A stretch of 5,953 bases of DNA. Source: Rickettsiales bacterium (GTDB taxonomy: Bacteria; Pseudomonadota; Alphaproteobacteria; Rickettsiales; Anaplasmataceae). Within the stretch, counting starts at the first letter, position 1. Every line of letters begins with the position of its first letter. Made by a program: the position numbers and the translations under genes. The notes under the pieces are model-generated. The model was given only the letters and a program-made list of their open reading frames with translations, did no database searches and was not told where the DNA came from. Below are positions 1 to 3,585 of this stretch, piece after piece. The stretch covers positions 1 through 5,953 of the forward strand of contig JAITFM010000078.1 of the NCBI GenBank assembly GCA_031281335.1. The letters are read 5' to 3'.

Positions 1-6
1 AGCAAT

Positions 7-579
7 GTGGTGAGTAATAATAATTTAGTTCATGATATTACAATATATAAAAAGAATAATGATCTAATAAAATTTAAAAATAAGAGTTATACAGGACATA
101 GAAACATACCAAATTTTACCTATAAAAAATTAAAATTGGCAAATGAAAGAGTATTATTCAACATTTGCCTCTCCTCGTTTATAACTGTTGGTTCTATATA
201 TCCGCTTGCTAAGTACTTACAACTAGGATCAGAAGGGTTTATTAAGTTTTTTAGCTTCAGTAGTGAAAAAGAAGAACTCACAATCTCCAAATTCTTTTCC
301 AATGCCCATAATAGAGAACTAATCATAGTTGCTGCAGTTTTGACTGTACTTGCAGCATCCCTAGTGTTCATACTTGCGTACTATCATAATAAGAAAACAC
401 ACATAGAACCACTAAAATTCGATATACTTGTTAAAGGTAATATCAAAGAAAGAAATAATCGATATCTCGAAGAAGTAAAAGGCAAATGTAAAGAAATAAG
501 TACAGAAATAGAGACCGTTGTTGTTAGGCATTATAATGACTCTGGCGAGGGAAAGAAAATAACTGTTTTGGCACTATAA
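7..579 (+). CDS. Hypothetical protein with two membrane segments, 5' end possibly outside the window
   Basis: I do not recognise a family. From the GTG at position 7 the product is 190 residues. It has a Lys/Asn-rich N-terminal region (about 1-48), a first hydrophobic segment at about 49-71 (VLFNICLSSF onward), a short loop, a second strongly hydrophobic segment at about 105-126 (ELIIVAAVLT onward), and a charged C-terminal tail of about 64 residues. Two membrane spans with both ends on the same side is the natural reading, probably in the inner membrane. Positions 1-6 in this frame carry no stop and no Shine-Dalgarno can be judged, so GTG at 7, GTG at 10 or a start outside the window are all possible. 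It ends at TAA 577-579, 92 bases before the iron-binding gene on the same strand; co-transcription is possible. Function unknown. Confidence 0.7.
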   Translation: MVSNNNLVHDITIYKKNNDLIKFKNKSYTGHRNIPNFTYKKLKLANERVLFNICLSSFITVGSIYPLAKYLQLGSEGFIKFFSFSSEKEELTISKFFSNAHNRELIIVAAVLTVLAASLVFILAYYHNKKTHIEPLKFDILVKGNIKERNNRYLEEVKGKCKEISTEIETVVVRHYNDSGEGKKITVLAL

Positions 580-671
580 AATGTGCGATAAAGATGAATT
601 AGACGAATTTTGCACTTGCCAAAACCTTGCCATTTGGATATTTCTAAATAAGAGAAATTATTCTATTCAAT

Positions 672-1577
672 GTGAAAAGAGCTTTAATATTCACATTTCT
701 AATAGCAGCTGTATTAATAGTCGTTACTTATTTGTACAAGAACAACGAAACTGATAATTCACAAGTGGTGAATGTTTATTCATCACGCAAGGAGGAATTA
801 GTACGTACTTTATTTGATGAATTTACAAAAAACACGGGTATTAAAGTACGTTATATCATTGATGATTATTCTCAGTTGCTCTCACGCATGGAAAATGGTG
901 GTGAAGCTGACTTATTTTTGACTGCAGATGCAGTGAATTTGATTTTAGCAAAAAAAAGAGACCTTCTGTCCCAAGTAGACTCAGAGGTTTTAAAAAATGC
1001 TATACCTGCAAAATTTAGAGATAATGAAGATTATTGGTTTGGCCTCACAAAAAGAACTAGAATATTGGTTTATAATAAAGAATCAGTAGACCCTAAAGAT
1101 TTAAGTACTTATGAAGATTTAGCAAATGAAAAGTGGAAAGGAAAAATATTAGTGCGTTCTTCCACAAGTCCATATAACCGATCATTGATTGCTTTTATGA
1201 TTGCAAACGAAGGTTTTGAAAAGGCAAAAGAATGGGTCTGTGGAATTGTGAGCAATATGGTAAGAAAGCCAAGTGGTGGTGATACTGACCAAATCCACGC
1301 TGTAGCTGCTGGTGAAGGAGATGTTGCAATAGTAAATAGCTATTATTTTGCAAGGATTCTTTCGTCAGGACATGGAAATAAAAGGAATATTGTAGACAAG
1401 CTAGGGGTTTTCTTTCCTAATCAAAATGATAATGGTGTAATGGTGAATATTAGTGGGGCAGCGGTAACAAGAAACGCAAAAAACAGAAAAAATGCTATAA
1501 TTTTGCTGGAATTTTTAGTAAGTAAACATGCCCAAGAGTTGTATACTAAAAAAAATCAGGAATATCCTATTGTTTAA
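672..1577 (+). CDS. fbpA: Ferric iron ABC transporter periplasmic binding protein (FbpA/AfuA type), C-terminally truncated by a nonsense codon
   Basis: Proteins of this family bind Fe3+ in the periplasm and hand it to an ABC permease and ATPase. The 301-residue product starts at GTG 672 with a basic N-terminus and a hydrophobic stretch (about 4-22) acting as signal peptide or membrane anchor; no clear signal-peptidase AxA site is seen. The mature part opens with the family's VYSSR motif (35-39). It then has an ADLFLTAD hinge segment (79-86), RSSTSPYNR (162-170), a GEGDVAIVNSYYF segment (214-226) whose tandem tyrosines at 224-225 match the iron-ligand pair of FbpA, and EYPIV at the end. The residue aligned with the His ligand of Neisseria FbpA appears to be Lys40, as in relatives that use tyrosine ligands. 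TAA at 1575-1577 stops the protein about 42 residues short, and the missing tail is still encoded in frame downstream (see separate entry). The Shine-Dalgarno is weak (AGAG near 651-654). No permease or ATPase gene lies beside it. The family call is firm; whether the truncated protein works is not known. Confidence 0.9.
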   Translation: MKRALIFTFLIAAVLIVVTYLYKNNETDNSQVVNVYSSRKEELVRTLFDEFTKNTGIKVRYIIDDYSQLLSRMENGGEADLFLTADAVNLILAKKRDLLSQVDSEVLKNAIPAKFRDNEDYWFGLTKRTRILVYNKESVDPKDLSTYEDLANEKWKGKILVRSSTSPYNRSLIAFMIANEGFEKAKEWVCGIVSNMVRKPSGGDTDQIHAVAAGEGDVAIVNSYYFARILSSGHGNKRNIVDKLGVFFPNQNDNGVMVNISGAAVTRNAKNRKNAIILLEFLVSKHAQELYTKKNQEYPIV

Positions 1578-1703
1578 AATGTTGAAACTTCTGACATATT
1601 AAAATCTTGGGGGAATTACTCACAAAGTGACTTGTCCCTCGGCAAACTTGAAGAACACCTGCTCGAAGCTGTTATGATAGCTGATGAGTGTAAGTGGAAA
1701 TAA
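1578..1703 (+). pseudogene. fbpA: In-frame remnant of the fbpA C-terminus after the premature stop
   Basis: Reading on from the TAA at 1575-1577 in the same frame gives 41 sense codons and then TAA at 1701-1703. The peptide begins NVETSDILKSWGNY, contains LSLGKLEEHLLEAV and ends ADECKWK. This matches the usual end of AfuA/FbpA-type proteins, in which YPV is followed by a GVEV-like segment, LKxWG, a leucine-rich LxxLGxN stretch and EAVxxxDxAGWK. With the stop counted as one residue the full protein would be 343 residues, a normal family length. The gene therefore looks interrupted by a single nonsense change with no frameshift. It could be an early pseudogene, a tolerated truncation, a readthrough case or a sequencing error. 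Confidence 0.82.
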
Positions 1704-1753
1704 TCCGCATATATCCCAGTGCTATCAAGCACTGGGATATATGCGGATTATTT
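1698..1753. terminator. Perfect 26-bp palindrome, likely bidirectional terminator between convergent genes
   Basis: The left arm 1698-1723 and right arm 1728-1753 are exact reverse complements around a 4-base ATCA loop. The top of the stem is the ATCCCAGTGCT/AGCACTGGGAT core. The base is AAATAAT on the left and ATTATTT on the right, so transcripts from either side end in a GC-containing hairpin with a U-rich 3' flank, as in bidirectional terminators. The left arm carries the last AAA codon and TAA of the ancestral fbpA frame; the right arm carries the same AAA-TAA for the gene on the other strand. Its length and perfection exceed a minimal terminator, so it may be a copy of a dispersed palindromic repeat. 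The CCCAGTG core resembles hairpin repeats I remember from Wolbachia genomes, which I cannot check here. Confidence 0.8.
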
Positions 1754-2392
1754 GCCTGTTCCTGCGCTTTGCTTTTGGTTTGCTGAGTTTTCTCTTCTTT
1801 GCAACTCAGCTTCAACTTTGCCGCCTTTAGCTGGCTGTTCTGCACCAACTTCCTTCTCATCACCTCCTAACTTCCCCCCAGAAAAGTAGGCAGGATTGTT
1901 AAAGCTATGTGTCAGCTTGTCTTCTTTTTCAACTTCTTTCCCAGAGCTTTTCATCTTATCTACCGCCCATTTTCCTGCAGCACTCAGTACATCATAACCT
2001 GCATCTAGTATCTTTTCCGCTCCTTGAATGAGCTTACCACCTGATATACCATCAACAACCATAAGGCCTACAGCAATTATACCACCAATTGGTCCTCCAA
2101 GCAGAAAACCAACTGCAATAGTACTAATCCTTATCACAATAGTGCCAGCTTTAGATAAGAGTTTCTCTAAACGACCTGGCTTTGCATTCTCTTTGCTGCT
2201 TTTTTCATCTTCAATTCTATTATTCTTCCTATAATTACCATATGCTAAAGTTCCAATAACTGTACCAGCAACAGGACCAACAATTGGAATAGCAAAAGCA
2301 GCAACTGTGAGTGCCGTTCTCCACGGCATGTAATCTAGTATTTTGCTTCCCAGACTAGTTTTCTCATCTTTCTTTTCAGTTTTCGCAACCAT
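1748..2392 (-). CDS. Hypothetical membrane-associated protein with two glycine-zipper hydrophobic segments
   Basis: No family recognised. From the ATG at 2390-2392 the product is 214 residues. It has a charged N-terminus (MVAKTEKKDEK), a hydrophobic segment at about 27-52 with a GxxxGxxxG zipper (Gly 39/43/47), and a charged Lys/Glu linker at about 55-80. A long second hydrophobic segment at about 82-115 carries another GxxxGxxxG (Gly 95/99/103). A hydrophilic Gly/Lys/Glu/Gln-rich tail from about 145 to the end is probably disordered. The layout suggests insertion in or association with a membrane. A longer reading starts at GTG 2402-2404. I prefer the ATG because the GTG would lie only about a dozen bases after the expected transcription start and lacks a ribosome site, whereas AAGTGGGG precedes the ATG. 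It is convergent with fbpA, sharing the palindrome at its stop codon, and divergent from pyrB. Confidence 0.72.
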   Translation of the reverse strand: MVAKTEKKDEKTSLGSKILDYMPWRTALTVAAFAIPIVGPVAGTVIGTLAYGNYRKNNRIEDEKSSKENAKPGRLEKLLSKAGTIVIRISTIAVGFLLGGPIGGIIAVGLMVVDGISGGKLIQGAEKILDAGYDVLSAAGKWAVDKMKSSGKEVEKEDKLTHSFNNPAYFSGGKLGGDEKEVGAEQPAKGGKVEAELQRRENSANQKQSAGTGK

Positions 2393-2424
2393 TTCCAACC
2401 CCACTTACTATTAACATACTAACC

Positions 2425-2452
2425 ATAATAAAACCAGAGTACTAATTATCAA
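2425..2452 (-). promoter_or_regulatory. Sigma70-like promoter for the glycine-zipper gene
   Basis: On the minus strand TTGATA (2452-2447) and TATTAT (2430-2425) each match 5 of 6 consensus bases and are separated by 16 bases. Transcription would begin near 2418, leaving a leader of roughly 25 bases to the ATG at 2392. Position and direction fit the downstream gene. It is the best promoter candidate in the 151-base divergent intergenic region; no comparably good one was found for pyrB. Confidence 0.55.
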
Positions 2453-2540
2453 TTAATACCAGTTTTTGTTTTAATGCAATGCCTATTTAGGTTTAGCTTA
2501 AATAATTGTCGTGGAGGGGACTTATTGAAAAAAGGTAATA

Positions 2541-2577
2541 AGGAGGTAGAATGAGTTGAATGGCAATTGTACAATAA
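2541..2577 (+). promoter_or_regulatory. Strong Shine-Dalgarno and mini-ORF leader at the pyrB start
   Basis: AGGAGG at 2541-2546 is the clearest ribosome site in the window. Four bases after it lies ATG AGT TGA (2551-2559), a two-codon ORF. Directly abutting is ATG GCA ATT GTA CAA TAA (2560-2577), a five-codon ORF. The pyrB frame can start at TTG 2556, 9 bases after AGGAGG and overlapping the first mini-ORF, or at ATG 2586, which has no Shine-Dalgarno of its own. The site therefore decides the start and could also couple or limit pyrB translation. The regulatory role is inference. Confidence 0.45.
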
Positions 2578-3482
2578 AAAAAATTATGAGCAATAGAAGG
2601 AATCTGCTAAGCGTACAGGATCTCACAATCGATGATGTAGAAAATATAATTAAGTTAGCTGGTCAATACCTGAAAAATGAAGCTGCAAATGGGCATATCT
2701 TAGAAAACAAGACAATAATAAATCTATTTTTTGAAGATTCAACGCGCACGCTTGCCTCTTTTGAAATAGCGGCAAAAAGTCTTGGAGCAAATGTTGTAAC
2801 TCTGCCGATAAAATCTTCTTCTATTAATAAAGGAGAAAATTTGAAAGACATGTTGAAAACGTTAAATGCAATGAATCCTGACTACATAGTAATCAGGCAA
2901 AAAAACAGCGGTATTTTGAATATGTTGGCCGAGCACGTTAGCTGCTCGCTAATCAATGCAGGTGAGGGAAGCAGTGAACATCCAACTCAAGCCCTTGCGG
3001 ACTATTTTGTAATCAGTAGTCATAAAAAGCAAATAAAGGATCTCAAAATTGTAATATGCGGAGATATTTTGCACAGCAGAGTTGCAAGATCGAATATAAG
3101 ATTACTAAAAATGTTTGGAGCAAAAATATGCTTGGTTGCACCACCAACTTTGATTTGTAGACATTTTCCTGAGGTAGATTCAGTCCATTATTCATTAGTT
3201 GAAGGCATAAAGGATGCAGATGTAATTATGCTTTTGAGGTTGCAGAGAGAGCGCATGAATAATAGTTGTTTTGTTCCTTCAGAGAGAGAATATTTTCATT
3301 TGTATGGGCTTGATTCACGAAAGTTATCATGCGCAAAACCAAGAGCGATTGTTATGCATCCAGGACCAATAAACAGAGGGATTGAAATCAGCAGTGATAT
3401 AACAGATTGTGTTATTTTACAGCAGGTAAAATTCGGATTGGCAATACGCAAGGCAGTGCTACATTATTATAGTTCTTGCTAA
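2556..3482 (+). CDS. pyrB: Aspartate carbamoyltransferase catalytic chain
   Basis: PyrB condenses carbamoyl phosphate and L-aspartate to N-carbamoyl-aspartate, the second step of de novo pyrimidine synthesis, in the cytoplasm. The 308-residue reading is of normal family length. Motifs in order: NLFFEDSTRTLASFE (56-70) with the carbamoyl-phosphate loop STRT, SSINKGENL (88-96) with the mobile-loop Lys, HPTQALADYF (142-151), GDILHSRVARSN (169-180), the aspartate-binding-side RLQRERM (228-234), and MHPGPINRGIEI (267-278). All expected active-site blocks are present. The usual second Arg of STRTR is Leu here; that position also varies in alphaproteobacterial enzymes (Gln), so activity is expected. 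The start is ambiguous: TTG 2556 uses the AGGAGG at 2541-2546; ATG 2586 (MSNRRNLLSVQDL, 298 residues) matches the usual PyrB N-terminus better. No pyrI regulatory-chain gene and no other pyr gene is adjacent, so the gene stands alone between a divergent and a convergent neighbour. Confidence 0.96.
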   Translation: MNGNCTIKKIMSNRRNLLSVQDLTIDDVENIIKLAGQYLKNEAANGHILENKTIINLFFEDSTRTLASFEIAAKSLGANVVTLPIKSSSINKGENLKDMLKTLNAMNPDYIVIRQKNSGILNMLAEHVSCSLINAGEGSSEHPTQALADYFVISSHKKQIKDLKIVICGDILHSRVARSNIRLLKMFGAKICLVAPPTLICRHFPEVDSVHYSLVEGIKDADVIMLLRLQRERMNNSCFVPSEREYFHLYGLDSRKLSCAKPRAIVMHPGPINRGIEISSDITDCVILQQVKFGLAIRKAVLHYYSSC

Positions 3483-3541
3483 TATCAAAAAAATGTGTAA
3501 TTCTGCAACAATTTATACTTAGTTTAGTATAATAACCTCAC

Positions 3542-3584
3542 ACACATGAGGGCTGCTTTTTTAATGCAGCAGCCCTTTATGTGT
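3542..3584. terminator. Hairpin between the convergent pyrB and large hypothetical gene
   Basis: Left arm ACACATGAGGGCTGC (3542-3556) pairs with right arm 3569-3584, giving 8 bp (AGGGCTGC/GCAGCCCT) plus 6 bp (ACACAT/ATGTGT) separated by a small internal mismatch and bulge, around a 12-base loop. It lies 60 bases after the pyrB stop and directly abuts the stop of the minus-strand gene. The T run (3557-3562) is in the loop rather than after the stem, so it is not a textbook intrinsic terminator, but its place between two gene ends fits a transcription end or RNA-stabilising structure for both. Confidence 0.55.
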
Positions 3585-3585
3585 A

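Noticed and set aside
616..644. Possible promoter for fbpA (TTGCCA at 616-621 and TATTTC at 639-644)
   Set aside because: The -10 element matches only 3 of 6 consensus bases, and AT-rich sequence produces such pairs by chance.
581..754. Small plus-strand ORF of 57 codons starting ATG (MCDKDELDEF)
   Set aside because: Its second half overlaps the start of fbpA in another frame, it has no convincing ribosome site and no recognisable content; most likely chance.
1672..1863. Minus-strand ORF of 63 codons over the palindrome and the end of the glycine-zipper gene
   Set aside because: It lies mostly inside the better-supported 1748-2392 gene in a different frame, and its C-terminal part is the palindrome and fbpA tail read antisense.
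2738..2752. STRTL in place of STRTR in PyrB as a sign of an inactive enzyme
   Set aside because: The position of the second Arg varies in alphaproteobacterial PyrB (Gln), and all other active-site blocks are intact.
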